A stretch of 64,000 nt of DNA from assembly GCF_011075055.1 (NCBI RefSeq), contig NC_058144.1, positions 14,747,807-14,811,806 on the forward strand. Direction: 5' to 3'. Each line of letters begins with the position of its first letter. The first letter of the stretch is position 1. This document shows positions 1 through 12,999 of the stretch, in pieces. The notes beneath the pieces are model-generated. The model was not told where the DNA came from and did not search any database. It saw only the letters and a list, made by a program, of their open reading frames with translations. The translations under genes and the position numbers were made by a program. The stretch comes from Mangifera indica. Taxonomy: Eukaryota; Streptophyta; Magnoliopsida; Sapindales; Anacardiaceae.

Positions 1-2640
1 TCACTCCTAAGCTTGTTTCATCCTATGTCTGATCAACTACACAATCTTAATCATTTTATGAGTCAGTTCTAGCCCAAGGGATTGAGCTAAAGTGTCTCTT
101 TCATCCAACTTGTCCTAATGAAGAGGAGAGTGACATCTTTTACCATAGAGTGTTTCATAAAAGGTTATCTAAATTATCGTCTGGTAGCTATTATTATAGG
201 TGAACTCTATTAAGGGTAGCATATCAACCCAACTCACCTTATAATCCAAACAGTAGGCTCTTAACATGTCCTCTAGCACCTGGTTGGCCCTCTTTATTTA
301 ACCCTCTATATATAGGTGGTAAGTTGTGCTAAATATTAGATTGGTACCCAATGACGAATACAAATTTCTCCAAAAAGCTAATACAAACCTTGTGTCTTAG
401 TCTAAAATGATAGTCATAGGTACTTCATGTAGTCTAACGATCTCTCTCATATACAGCTTCCCTAACTAATTTATAAGTGTGGTATCCTTAATGGAAAGGA
501 AATACGCTATCGTGGTTAGCCTGTCTACTATTACTTATAGTGCATTGTAACCACCTTGAGTTCTCAAGAGTCCAACTATGAAATTCGTAGAGATATGCTC
601 TCACTTCCACTTAAGAATATTCAAAGGCTGAAGTAAACTTGATGATCTTTGGTGCTCGACCTTAATTTGTTGGCATGTGAGGTACTTAGCAACGTGTACA
701 ACTACATCTCTTTTCATGTTAGGCTACCAAATATTCCTTCTCAAATCCTAATACATCTTCATACCTCAAGGGTGGATCATGTAAAAGGAGCTATGAGTTT
801 CAACTAGAATCCTTTGCTTGAGTTCACTTATCGAAAGTACATATACTTTATCGCTTAACTTGAGGACATCATCATTCACTTTAAATTCTGGCTCACTACC
901 TTTTAAGACTTTCTAAACTTTGTTCTTACACTAATCACTTGATCTTGAGTTGTCTTAATATCTTTCATTAAAGTGGACTTTATCTCTAGTCATGTTAGAG
1001 CCTTAATCAATAACTCAGTCTACTCGTAGTCTAGGTCTGTCTAAATCCCCTTCAAAACTATCAATTATGACTATGCTGGCTTTACTTGGGTGGTACCTAA
1101 TCTTACAGTCGTAGTCCTTCACTAACTCGAGTTATCTCTTCTGTCGCATGTTAAGCTCTTTTTGAGTAAAAAAGTATCTAAGGCTCTTATGATCAATGTA
1201 TACATTTCACCTTACCCCATATAAGTAGTGTCTCCAAATCTTTAAGGCAAACACTACCATTGCCAACTTTAAGTCATGTGTATGGTATCTAGTTTCGAAG
1301 TCTTTTAACTACCTTGAGGCATATGCTATCACCTTGCCTCTTTGTATCAGAACTACTCCTAGTCCACTATGAGACACATCTATTTAGAGCTCATACTCAA
1401 CTTTTTCATCCAGGAAAACCAACACTAAAGTGGAAGTCAGCCTTTTATTTAACTCTTTGAAACTTTTTTCACATGAATTTGTTCGCCAGAACGAAGTTTC
1501 TTTCTTTGTGACAGTTGTGAGATGTCTAGGTAACTTGGTGAATCCCTCAACAAATCACTGATAGTATCCTACTAAGCCTAGAAAACTACAAATCTTATTG
1601 ACTATTTTTGGCCTTTACTAGTTTATTACTACCTCGACCTTACTCAGGTCTACTGATATCTTTTTTACTGATACTATATGCCCTAAGAAGGTTACTTGAT
1701 CAAGCCAAAATTCATACTTAGTGAATTTAGCATAAAACTGTTTCTCTCTTAACCTCTGTAGTGCAAGCCTCATGTATTGGTCATGTTCCTCATAACTCCT
1801 AGAATACACCAAGATGTTGTCTATAAAGATTACTATGAATTTATCTAGGTAGTAATGAAATACTCTGTTTATCAAATTCATAAACACTATGAAAGCATTT
1901 GTTAGTTTGAGCAATATTATCACAAACTCAAAATATTCATACCTTGTTCAAAAGGCTATTTTAATAATATCTTGCTCAGTTACCTTGGTGATAACAAGAT
2001 CTCAAGTCTATCTTTGAGAGCACCACTGAACCTTTTACTTGGTCAAACAAGTTGTTAATTCTAAGCAATGGATATATGTTCTTAATGGTCACTTTGTTAA
2101 GCTTATAACTGATGCACATTCTCATGGACCTATCCTTCTTTACAATGAATTAAATAAGAGCTCTCTAAGGAGAGTGACTCGATCGAATAAACCTATTCTT
2201 TAACAATTCATGAAGTTGCTTCTTTAACTCTTGTAGCTTAGTTGGGGCCCTTATATAAAGTGCCATAGAAACGGGTGTTGTGCCCAATGCTAATTTAATA
2301 CTGAATTCAACCTCTCATTCAAGAGCTAAACTCAATAACTCCTCCAAGAAAACATATGGGAACTCTTGAACCACTAGCATTTGCTCTATACTTAGGCCTA
2401 ATTTTGCTTGATTGATTACATAGGTTAGGAAGCTTGTACACCCCTTACTTAGCATTTTTCTTGCTTTCATGGCATTGACCAATAAGTTCTTGACACACCC
2501 TTTGTCGAACTCAAACTAATCTCTACTACCTAGGTTAAATGGACCTTTTTACACTAAAAATCTATTTCAGCTTTATTCCTCCCTAGAAAGTCCATCCTAA
2601 GGATCATGTCTAACCCGTTTGGTCAATAGGTTACCCAAAC
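1..2640 (-). pseudogene. Decayed Ty3/gypsy pol (protease to integrase)
   Basis: On the - strand this stretch reads as a gypsy polyprotein broken by many stops and frameshifts. The clearest block, 1618-1923, is the end of the reverse transcriptase: it holds a YxDN-type active-site line (VIFIDNILVYS), then the RLREKQFYAKFTKYEFW segment and FLGHIVS, all hallmarks of gypsy RT. Protease-like sequence lies near 2500-2640, RNase H-like sequence near 1200-1480 and integrase-like sequence near 150-900, which is the gypsy order PR-RT-RH-IN. The active-site DD is DN here, so the copy would be dead even without the stops. The element runs off the left edge of the window. Assignment to gypsy is firm; the clade is not resolved. 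Confidence 0.85.
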
Positions 2641-4499
2641 CCACTGGTTAGCAAATCCACCCATGGTTAATCGAGTTGAATCCAAACCAGTCAACACATA
2701 CCTAGGTCAATTGATCGATCAATAGTCAAAGTTTGACTGATCAACGACGATCGGTCAATAGTGCATGAAAACATGTGAGAACCTTTTCCCAGTGCATGAG
2801 AGCATGTGGAGGCACATGAGAAAGGTCTTTCGGTGCATGCGATTTAGTCCTACTGCGTGGTAGGCATGTGCAATATCATTTCAACCCATTTTCTAGTGCA
2901 TGGCAGTTGTGTAATACTCGAATCTAAGCATAAAATATATTATATGGGTCTTAAGCATGTAATACCTCATTTTGGCTCTTGAAAACATATATCGGTGTTT
3001 CAAAACAAATGTTTCTAATTCATACAAGTTTGTTGACTAGGGACCATCACATTAAGTATAAGATGTGATCATTTGATATTCTAATAGTGCATGTTGAGAC
3101 TTTATATAATCAAATCATATTCATGCATAACCATTAGCCCTTGTAATCAATGATCTTATTCGGGATAAGAATACCAAAATTTTTGGATCTAAGTGGATAC
3201 ATTATAACTTACTAAAGAGCGATATATAGTAATGTACGTGAGAAAATCCACTGCTCTAACATTATTCCCAAAATTAACAAAATGTAAGGTATTTGACGTA
3301 CCCTAAATTTCATAAAGACTTTATCATGGATAAAGTAACTTTAAGGATGATACAAATTGATGAAATGGTCCTAGTCTAATAATGATGCATTTGTTGTATC
3401 ACATTTTGTAATTGTCAAATGTAGAAATTCTGAAATTGAAAGGATTTAGTGAAATTCTCATTAAGAATTAATATTGGATTGAATTTTAAAATGTCAAGCA
3501 TTTAAGTCATGGAAGATGATTGAGAATATAGTGAACTTTCAATTTTATGTCTTATATGAAATATTTTAAATTTTAATGCATAATTGCGATAGTTGATTTT
3601 TATTTGGTTGCATTGATTAAGTTGTGTCTAATATGTCTCTATGAACTAATTAACCATAATATCCTAAAACATGATGACTGATTTGAGTGAAGAAGAAACT
3701 AAATATGAATAATTATAATGTATGGCATTTAAAGATACACTATATTCTAGATTAGCAAAAGGCTTTGGAGGCTGTAAATCAAGTTATATAGAGTTATAGC
3801 TTACTAAGGGAAAGAAACCCAAACAGTGTCTTACACAAAAGTGATATGGACACACATCACATATGTAAGAAACAAGACTCACTTCCTGTAATATCTTAAC
3901 CAGTTCCATGAATAACAGTCTGGAATATAAGTACTAGTAATGCTCAACTATAAATGTCATAAGTATGGGTTTGATAGAAATGTTTACATGAACTACAGTC
4001 CCCAAAAGAAGGCAGTTGATCGTTAAATTTGATATAATGTCAAATATGATTATGGAACTGAACAAATGAACAACAAGTTCATGTACTAGAATGATCTCTT
4101 CTTGAAAATGGGAGTGTATGAAGGTGTATATGACCCATAATGAAAATATAAGGACTTTTGTTGATAACTCTTGCCATATTAGACTAGAGGACAAGTGCCC
4201 TTGAGGCAGTTAGACTAAGTACTCATGCATACATTGTAGAGTTGAGTTCCAAAAATTATTTATAATTTCAAAAGTAAGTGGCCTAAGTCTAAGTAAGGGA
4301 AGGAGGTCATATAATGCTTAAAGAATAAGAATAAGGAATTAAAATGACAAAGTGGCAAACATACTAGAAAAAGAGATAGAAACAAGATGAATTATTACAA
4401 AATAAGCAATAAGAGTTATTTCGCTCGTGAGTGAAATAAGCTGAAAATGATATTATCTCATTCTATATAAAGTGACGAAACTTTAGTTTCTAACATTGT
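2641..4499. other. Gene-free transposon-derived DNA
   Basis: No coding sequence is supported here. Around 2690-2900 there are short direct repeats of the type GATCGATCAATAGTC and GTGCATG, which resemble retrotransposon flanking DNA. A possible LTR start (TGTAATACTCG) is at 2910, but no matching partner end was found. The rest, to about 4499, is AT-rich and probably untranslated leader or gag of the copia remnant that follows. The open frame at 3934-4194 on the - strand has no recognisable features and is judged spurious. Confidence 0.4.
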
Positions 4500-7390
4500 G
4501 ATACTAACTGAGTATTATTCTATATGGATTATGGACTCAGAAACCACCGACCAAGTAAATTATGATAAAAGAGCTTAAATGAATTTATATCAAATTCCAA
4601 AGAAGGTGACTTGGATTTATGTAGACAATAGCATAAAGGTTGAAGTAAGAGGGGTAGGCATGAGCAAATAAGTTTTGTAAAGTGGTCAAATCCTATATCT
4701 ACATGAAATCTAATATACTCTAAATAGTCGATGAATCTTAGTTAAAGTACTTGTTCTTCTTAAACAAGAATATAATTTGAATTTCTCTAGGTGTTTTGTC
4801 AAAATATAATCGAAATGATTTCTATGAATTTGGTATTTTGTTAAATGGTTATAAGGTGTTAATCAACCTTTTATCATGATAATGTTAGTTTTTCATTATT
4901 TGTTTCTCTCATATATATGGATATGACATGCTAGATTTGGGCAAGCTGGCCAAGATGGATTGAATAGATTGGCCTATGAAAGTTTATTATAAACTTTCAC
5001 ATAAATAGAATTGCCTATGTGTGAGCATTACTCAATCGAAAAAACTACTAGAAAACTATTTGATAAAGTCGTAAGAGCTTAACTTCATTTACAATTTATA
5101 TACTTATGCGTATGTGTTCCTATGAATGTAAAGTTTGAGAAAGTGTCTCATATTTCATTACTTGTGTTGATGACTATGCTCGATTCGATCTTACCTACTT
5201 GATCTCCCATGAGTCAGAAGCAGTAGACTGTTTTAAACATTATATATAATTAAGGTTAAGAATCAATTAAACAAAATGGATAAGAGTTTTAAGAACTAAT
5301 CAAAGTTTTGAGTATTTGTCTAAAAAGTTCAAGGAACTAAGTAATGAAAAAGAAATAATATGGCAACTAATAATTCCATGAACTCCATAACAAAATGATG
5401 TAGCAAAGAAAAGAAATTGATTTGTGATGATGTAATGTTAACTGTTGCTTATATACTTAACCAAGTGCCTACTAAATCAGTTACTTTCACTCTTTATGAG
5501 TTATGGACAAGTAGAAAACTTGAGTTAAAAATTGCAACCTTAGTGATTAGTAATGTTTATCTATGAATTTTCCCATGAGTTTGAAAACCTGGGATTTAGA
5601 TGATAGAACATATCTTATACGTTAAACACTCTAAAGGGTATGTGTTTTTTAGGAAGAATTCCACTAAAAGATTAACTGAAATTATATCAAGAGATACTAA
5701 AGGATATTTTTTCTAATAAGGATAATACTGATAAAGTTTTATCTGTATGAGATGAAAGAAGAATGAAGATAGGTACATCTCAATGACCATTAGCTAAGTC
5801 TTAAGAGATAATGCATATACTTGTTCTAAACAATGGGAGCAAGCGCGATTGATCTCCAACCTATTTTGGATAATAGGAGTAATGATCCTCAGTTGTTTGC
5901 TTCATCCATTTCAACCTAGTAGGAGCATTAAGATTAAGCTTCAATATATTTTGAATAGTTGGAGCGATAATCCTTAACTGCATAGGAGTGAACGTCTAAA
6001 AGTACCCTAGTGTTATTTTGAAATAAAAAACGAGGTTTCATAACCACTCCCTAAGCTAATGAATAACCTAAAATCTTAAAATAAGTTATCTCATCCCCTT
6101 GATAAGGAAAATGACATGGGAAGAAGTAATGAAATACATAGAAACAAACCAAGTTTTGAGTTTGGTTGACTCACTATTAAGTTAAAAACCTATTAGGAAT
6201 AATTGGATTCCTTGAATCAATTATCAGGTAGATGACTTAATAAATAGATACAATTTCATCTTATGATGAATAACTATACCTAATGAGCAGGTACAAACCA
6301 TGAAGAAAAATGTTTCACCATTTACAAGATTTACTTTAATTTGGTTGACTCTAGATGTACTAACATATTTAAATTTAAAATTGCATAAGATGAATGTCAA
6401 GAAAATGTTTCCTTAATAGAGAAATTGACAAAGAAGTCTACAAGAAACATTGCATAGATCTCATTATTATAGGTCAAAAGCGTAAAGTATGAAAGCTTTA
6501 AGAACGTTGTATGACCTAAATCAATCATTCAAATAGTGGCACCTGAAATTTCATATGACTATAATGTCTTATGATTTTAAGATGATTAATCAAGACCGCT
6601 ATGTTTATAGGAGAAAGTATGATGATAAATTTGTAATTCTGCCTTTGTATATGATGATGTGTAGATAGTTGGCAATGATTTGAAGTAAATGATGATCATA
6701 AAAGATGGTTACCCATGTTTTTTACTTGAAAGATATAGATAAGTAGATTATATATTAGGAATTGTAATTCGGAAGGATTATTCAAAGAAACTTTGACTCT
6801 ATCATAAGAGTATAATATTCAAAAGATTCTAGAATGATTTAATATGGTAAACTACAAACTTGTTGATATGTTTGTGTCAAATAGCAAATTATAGAGCCGA
6901 GAGATATATCCCAAAACTCAAGATGACAGCAAAGAAATGTCAATAGTTACCTATTCAAATGTCATCGATGTATTATATATGTTATGGTGTGTACATGCCT
7001 AAACATTTGTTTTTATTGTCAGGCTAGTTAGTCGATATGAGTCAAATACTAAAAAGAGCACTAAAAAGCTATCAAAAAGATAGTGATATATCTAAAAAGC
7101 TTTGTGGTTTATTGTTTTTGTGATTAAGAATCACATTTTCTTTTGATTGGTTATTGAGATATCAGTTGGGGAGGTAATTTAGACTAACACAAATCAATTT
7201 CTAGCTATATTTTCTTACTTCAAAAGGGTTAATATCTTAGAGCGATAAGAAACAGACGTGTATAGCTTTATCCACAATAGAGACTAAGTATATAGCAAAT
7301 TTAGTAATTGTGTAAGAAACTATTTAATTAAGAAGATTTTATATGAATCTGAGTAAATAAGAGGATACTGTTAAAGCAATAGTTGTCTAT
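4500..7390 (+). pseudogene. Decayed Ty1/copia polyprotein
   Basis: Across three frames the + strand carries the copia domain order. A protease-like segment is near 4515-4680 (WIMDSE, then VDNSIKVEVRGVG). Integrase-like sequence follows near 5130-5500, with the FVDDYAR-type motif visible as VDDYARFDL. The reverse transcriptase part (about 6480-6690) shows LKRTLYDLNQSFKQWHLKFH and a decayed YVDD line. RNase H-like sequence is near 7240-7390 (ALSTMETKYIA). Stops and frameshifts occur every few dozen codons. Protease, integrase, RT then RNase H is the copia order, opposite to gypsy. This is an old dead copy with no intact frame. Confidence 0.75.
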
Positions 7391-7889
7391 TGATATAACC
7401 AATCCTTATTCGACATTATGTCTGCCCTTGTGTTGTGAAACTCTGATGGTTGATGTCTACTTGCCAAACTATAAATGGAGTGGATTTATCCTTTAACCCT
7501 GTTTGCCATCACTAGCCTTTGAAAAAAAAAAACAATCCTAAAACCCTTACTAGGATACTTTTTTTTAATGCACATTTAACATAAAGAAACATAAACAACC
7601 ATAGGGTGTTGTTAAAGTTTATACCTATGTTTGTGGCTCCTCTAAGTCTTCATGTAGCAAAGAAATGAATGTTATCTAACCTTTATGAGGTGACACCCTA
7701 GTATCCATACAGAGCACGAACACATAAGGTTGTTTAGGAAGAAGGTTGCTAAGGTTTCTATGTGCTAGAAGGAAATGTGTTCACTAGAGAAAGAATTCAA
7801 AAAATCCTAGCAACTAAGGATTCTGATTTTTCATATATGAATCTATACTAGACACCATCAATATGTGTGCATAGGTGATTCACTTGTAT
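7391..7889. other. Gene-free stretch after the copia remnant
   Basis: No coding frame, RNA gene or clear repeat is seen. It is AT-rich and lies between the RNase H remnant and the repeated LTR-like block, so it is probably the tail of the copia copy or the outer part of that LTR. Confidence 0.35.
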
Positions 7890-9122
7890 GCCACTCGGTA
7901 TACCTTAAATCATGCACAAATGGACACTAAAGTTTACCACCTAGCATGAAACATGCATTTCACAGTTGGACAAGACTTGTCCAGTTGTGTCATGCAGATT
8001 AATTTTTTACATTGTCAAATGGCACTATACACACCAAGTCAAACTTGGTCAAAACATGGTAAACAGAGTTCTCTTTCTTCCTAAACATCAAGATTGTCAA
8101 CAAACAATCTTTGTCTTTGGGTTCATATAAACATTTATGTGTGTGTGACCCATGAGTTTTCCAATGAACCGATAGTATCTAAATTTAGGTTAAATTCAAA
8201 CACAGATGAAAATTGGCCTCTAACAAGGCATCATGGCTAACTAGACAACAGTTATCAGCAAACACCTTTTAAGCTTTTACAACATTACAGTTACGTGCAA
8301 TTTAATCTTTTCGTCAACCAATATCCTTTGAGGCTAAGACATAGAAATGTGTCTATCTCAATAGTTCTTTGGTATGAACTGATACACATTAATAGCTTAC
8401 ATGGATGAGGTTACAACCTTATCCCATTATGACCATAGATTCAATTAGTCATGAATGTCATTTAATATTCTCATGTGAGATATCTTCTTCTGTCCTCAAG
8501 AGTGATGAATCCTTTATTGATCAATCATAGTCTCTATGTATCTCATAATATGGTTGTTCGCTACTTTTATGATACCCCATTTATGGTGGTATGTTGATAA
8601 AGTCAAACTATTCTGATCCTTACACAAGATAATCTGGCGACCTAAGTCATAAGATCACATACACCTATGGTATTCAGAGGATTTGTTCCATAGACAGTGG
8701 AGCAACCATCCATATAAATATCCTCTAATAGGGTCAGTCTAATGAATACATCTACAACGTGCACTCATGTGTTATACCAAGTTGTCTATGAAACACTTCA
8801 ACACGTGAGAACTTTTGCCATATTTTGGTAGGGTCGCTCAACATCATGATAATCCTATCATAATTACATGTTCCTTTGTTCATTGTAATGTCAAGGTTAC
8901 AGACATTTCTAAAATGACCACTTAATATGTGCATAAGGTTTTCATGATCAGTTGTCTAATCCCCTCATCATAGTTTTATTATTCTAAAGGCATGTTATTT
9001 GCACAATCATATAAAAGGACACATATGAATTGAATAACAATTAGATCTTTTATGAATTAATGAAATATAAAATTACAGTTACAAATGCTAAATCAGTTGG
9101 CTCTAGGGCACTTATCCTAACA
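7890..9122 (-). repeat. Copia-type LTR copy A (minus orientation)
   Basis: This block aligns by eye with 20161-21388 and, in part, with 62788-63194. Shared landmarks are GACCCATGAG/GACCCATATG, the ACATGTGAG neighbourhood near 8805, and the terminal block ending ATCCTAACA. Read on the - strand the terminus is TGTTAGGAT, a common copia LTR start, at 9122 reading downward. The inner boundary is inferred from the length of copy B and is uncertain. The 60-codon frame at 8752-8934 lies inside the repeat and is not a gene. Confidence 0.6.
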
Positions 9123-9437
9123 TGGCCTACACTCTCTGAGGGTTTATGATTAGCTCGAAGGATCTCTTGAATAATCCTCCTGATATACTCATCATCAACA
9201 TGAGGTGATACAACTATGCCTGAGGTTTGTCCTTAACTTGTCCCTTAGTTACCTTCCTAGGTCAAAACTTCATCCTTAATATCTTTTTGAGCATTGCCCA
9301 ATAATCTCCTTGATCTCTTCATCCTGAAATTACACACAAGCTTAGGTATACATAAACCACAACTTATACAAAAGTTATATAATACTTACAGTAGCCAATA
9401 CGCAAGAGCAATCAACGTCATATGAGGGATTATTAAA
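9123..9437. other. Unassigned spacer between LTR copies
   Basis: About 315 bases with no match to the neighbouring LTRs and no supported gene. It should have been the left flank of the copia element at 9438, but it does not match the gypsy LTR fragment on the element's right flank (18509-18968). The left end of that element has therefore been rearranged or deleted. Confidence 0.4.
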
Positions 9438-10627
9438 ATGATAAGTCACATGGTCATTAAATCATAGTCAATGACTTATCGTAAGATCATACCAGTGTAC
9501 AAATGAAACTTTTGACCTAAGATATCATAATCAAATCTGATACAGATATATGTGATTTATATCATGTATATATACAGGGTTAATCACATCCCAGAGGACA
9601 AACCATATTAATCATGTGTTATTTATATATAGAGAAGAATGATGTTTAAGATGGGATTTGTTGACTTGGAAAGTATTAGGTTCTCAATATCTGCTTATTC
9701 GACCTAGATTTGATTTTCAAAGTGAACATTGATAAATATTAGAAGTCAAATTTATGGCTATAGTATAACGTAACTCATGTGAAGGATGTTCATAATGACG
9801 AGTTCTGAATATTTAAATCGATCATTCATATAGAATCGAAATTAGAGTTTTGATGATCTATGAGTTCGAAATCGATTCAGATTTGATAGTGAAAGGATAT
9901 TACCTATACGGAATGGATGATTAGGGATATTAGATTCGATGAAGTATTTCTTCATTGTGGTTTAGGGCACATTGCTACATGTTTTTCATAGTTGTTAGGT
10001 TTTTAGATACCTTTATATCATCTAAAAGGAGACTCACTGTTATGTCATGGTGAACCTAAAGGTCACACCAATAAACCAAACTTTCAAGAGTGAGGATTGA
10101 TTATCTAGGGTTGGCTAGCACCTTCCGAAGGATAACAATATTCATATAAATATTATATGGGGGGCAAATAGGGTATTTTAAAGGTTAAAATGTTAGTAAG
10201 ATGAAACTAGGATGCCTAAAGAATATAATTGATATACATGCATGGCAAGTCCACAAATTGAGAATTTGTTGGGCAAAAAGAGAATTAACAACTTACATTT
10301 TGGCCCACCATTATAAAAGGGTGGATTTTAGTACATTTGAACTAACCTAGTTCATTTTGAAAAAATCCTTTCTCTCACTAAACAAAATAAAAGCTCTGCC
10401 CTCTCTCTCACATGTGTCTCTCAGCCAAGGTTAAAAGAAAGCTTGTACGTGTAACTTTTTAGAGGTTCTTCAAGTGAGGAGCTTTATTGCATCATTCTAT
10501 TTTCATAGGTGATAAAGAAGTAGGTAATTTTTCCATTTTTCTCCTTTTGAGCTTGCATGTCTTGATCCTTCTCTATCACCATGTATGATGCTTGTTTACA
10601 TCTTGATCTTCATCTATTTTTCTTTCA
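9438..10627 (+). mobile_element. 5' LTR of copia element 2 (5'-truncated)
   Basis: From GATAAGTCAC at 9438 this sequence is collinear with the 3' LTR at 16950-18508 and with a third copy at 48166-49648. Examples are the shared GTTAATCACATC, GGACAAACCATATT and AAGTCCACAAATTGAGAAT segments. It ends with CTTTCA just before a primer-binding site. Roughly the first 400 bases present in the other copies are missing. Divergence from the 3' LTR is high, so the element is old. Confidence 0.8.
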
Positions 10628-10630
10628 AAA

Positions 10631-10642
10631 TGGTATCAGAGC
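10631..10642 (+). other. Primer-binding site, tRNA-iMet type
   Basis: TGGTATCAGAGC is the complement of the 3' end of plant initiator tRNA-Met, and is found just inside many plant LTR elements. Its position three bases after the LTR end fixes the 5' LTR boundary and shows that the element is read on the + strand. Confidence 0.9.
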
Positions 10643-12322
10643 TAGAACAACTCCTTGCATGTCCCTTTTACAGCCAAAAACATGTTTACAATACATAAAA
10701 GTATGTTAATGTGTCATATATATGTTTGCACGTGCTCCTTTTGCCTTAAAATCAATTTTCCCAAGTTTAAACTCATCTTGGAGCTCACAGCTGGACTTCT
10801 TGGCTGGATTTTTCTTTTTCTTTTCATGTTCTAATGATTTTAAGATGAAGAACATGTATAATAAGGCATGTATATGGTGAAATGCTCATAGATGCATGTT
10901 AATGTGCTTGTTTTTTACATGCATGTGCATTTTGGGTTGATAAATGAATTTTGATTCATGGAATATTGTTGCATGCCATGGCAGCCCTGTATATGGTGAT
11001 ATACAATCTGATTTTGAGTTTATTTTGTGCTTGGAACATAAAGGATGTGATTTAGATCCATGCATGTATAGCTTGATATAAGGTTTGGCTTAAAAATTAA
11101 AAAGAATTTGAAGTTTAAATTTGTTGCATGATTCAGTTTTCATGAGTATATTTGATTCATTTTGTATATAAGATACATATTTTAGAGGCATGAAAACTTG
11201 GTATATGCATTGAAAGCAAGTATACATGATGATGTATTAGCTTGTGAGCACATACATGTCTTGAATGGTGCATAATAAAAATTCTGGATTTTTAAAGTTT
11301 TAATTTGGACAAGCTAAATGATGTTTTAATGGTGATTAAAGCATTTAAATAAAGATTATAATGTATGTGATTAAGTGTAATTACATATGGTCTATATGAT
11401 TGTGGAGCTTGGTGAAAGAATAGGCATAATTCATATGAATAGGCCATAACAGTTTATTGCTTAATTTGATTTAATTCGACTAAATGGAGAATTTTTGCAT
11501 ATACGTCAACTTGCACTAATAATGATTAGGTGTTAAAGATGTCATCTAATATTGACATAAAATTGAATTTTTAAAGACACGTGAAATGACCCATGTACCA
11601 TTTTGCTTGATTTAACAGTGATTAAATGATGATGTCATATACAAATACCAACTAGCCCTTAATGGTGATTGAGTATGATGGTTGGAATGAATTGAAATGA
11701 TAGTAAATATGATATTTTTTCTATTATACATATACCAACTAGCACCTAATATTGATTGAATGTGATAGTTGATATAATCATTTGATGACAATTTTTTAAA
11801 ATTAATAATATTAAATTGCATGGGTATGCATGACATCATGACCTATTATTAGATAAAATTATCTAAAATCAATATTAAAGAATATTCATATATTAAACAT
11901 TATGTCATTTATAATTAAATCATCATATGTTAATTATTATTTTGATTATATCAAATTTTATGGATTAATATTTAATTAAATGTGAATGAGTTCATATTTT
12001 ATATTAAATATTAGTTTTAGTTGGATGGATGGATTATTTAGAGATGACCATGGGCGTAATTTGCCATTTTCAAAAGTTTAAGTAATTGGGTTGTAATATT
12101 CTTTTATTAAGGGGTTTGTATTAAATAACTTCATCTCATTTATTTAATTTAATTATATGTTTTAGGTCTACGTGCCTAAGTTTCGAATATAATTAGAGCG
12201 GATAGACGAGAACTTGAAGACAATCTAGACGGCGATCCAAATGAAGATTTAGACCTAGGTGAATAGTTTGCTTTTATATTGTAATTTTGAAAACCCTTTG
12301 AGCATTCCACCATGTTTTATAT

Positions 12323-12358
<36 letters not shown>

Positions 12359-12999
12359 ATGCATGTGTGTCATGCAAATATTAATTTGATTAATTGATAA
12401 GTTAAACCTAAAATTTTCTTAATTAAAATTATTAAATCTATGTCTCTCATTATGAGATAATTAAATTCTATAACATAAATTTCAATATCCTAAAATTTAT
12501 ATTATGTGAAAGATATGAAATTTATGTCATGAAATTAAACTTATCTTGTTCTAGGGTGGTTATTTTCATCATGATTGAGATTTCTATTATATGAGGACAT
12601 AATGAAAATGTCATTTCGAGAAAGCATGATAGTTCAGATTTAACTTGCCAAGGGTATTGAGATTTTTATTATGTGAGGCATTCAAAGTGAAAGGCATGAA
12701 AATGAATTAAGCCTTATATAGGGGTATAAATGGAAAGAGGTTTCTACTTATTAAATTTAATTAACTAAGATTTCTATTATGTGAGGTTAATTATATTTAA
12801 TAAGAATGTGATTCCCTACTAGAAATTTGATCTAATAGAATTTTTGGATCTTACGTAAAGGGAGTATGGGATTCAAATAAAATATGAGAGCTAAAGAGAT
12901 TATGCCATTAAAAAGGGTTTAAATTCACATATACGATTCACTAATAAAAAATATTTTCTTTTTGTAGTATTTTTGTTTAAATCGTGATATATTTGAAAA
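10643..12999 (+). other. Long untranslated leader of copia element 2
   Basis: About 2.3 kb without a supported gene lies between the primer-binding site and the first gag-like frame. Near 11620-11780 there is a degenerate direct repeat whose units share ATACCAACTAGC followed by TAATxxTGATTGA. The first part resembles the leader after the third LTR copy (49663-50290), as both contain GATGTATGTGATTAA-like sequence. Unusually long leaders are known in some plant copia lineages. Confidence 0.55.
12322..12358. repeat. AT/TG microsatellite
   Basis: A short AT run followed by 14 perfect TG units at 12331-12358, inside the leader of copia element 2. Confidence 0.95.

Noticed and set aside
8752..8934. 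60-codon minus frame with a start codon
   Set aside because: Inside the repeated copia LTR copy A and not conserved in copies B or C.
10631..10642. A tRNA gene suggested by TGGTATCAGAGC
   Set aside because: Only the 12-base primer complement is present; no cloverleaf surrounds this or the other two sites.
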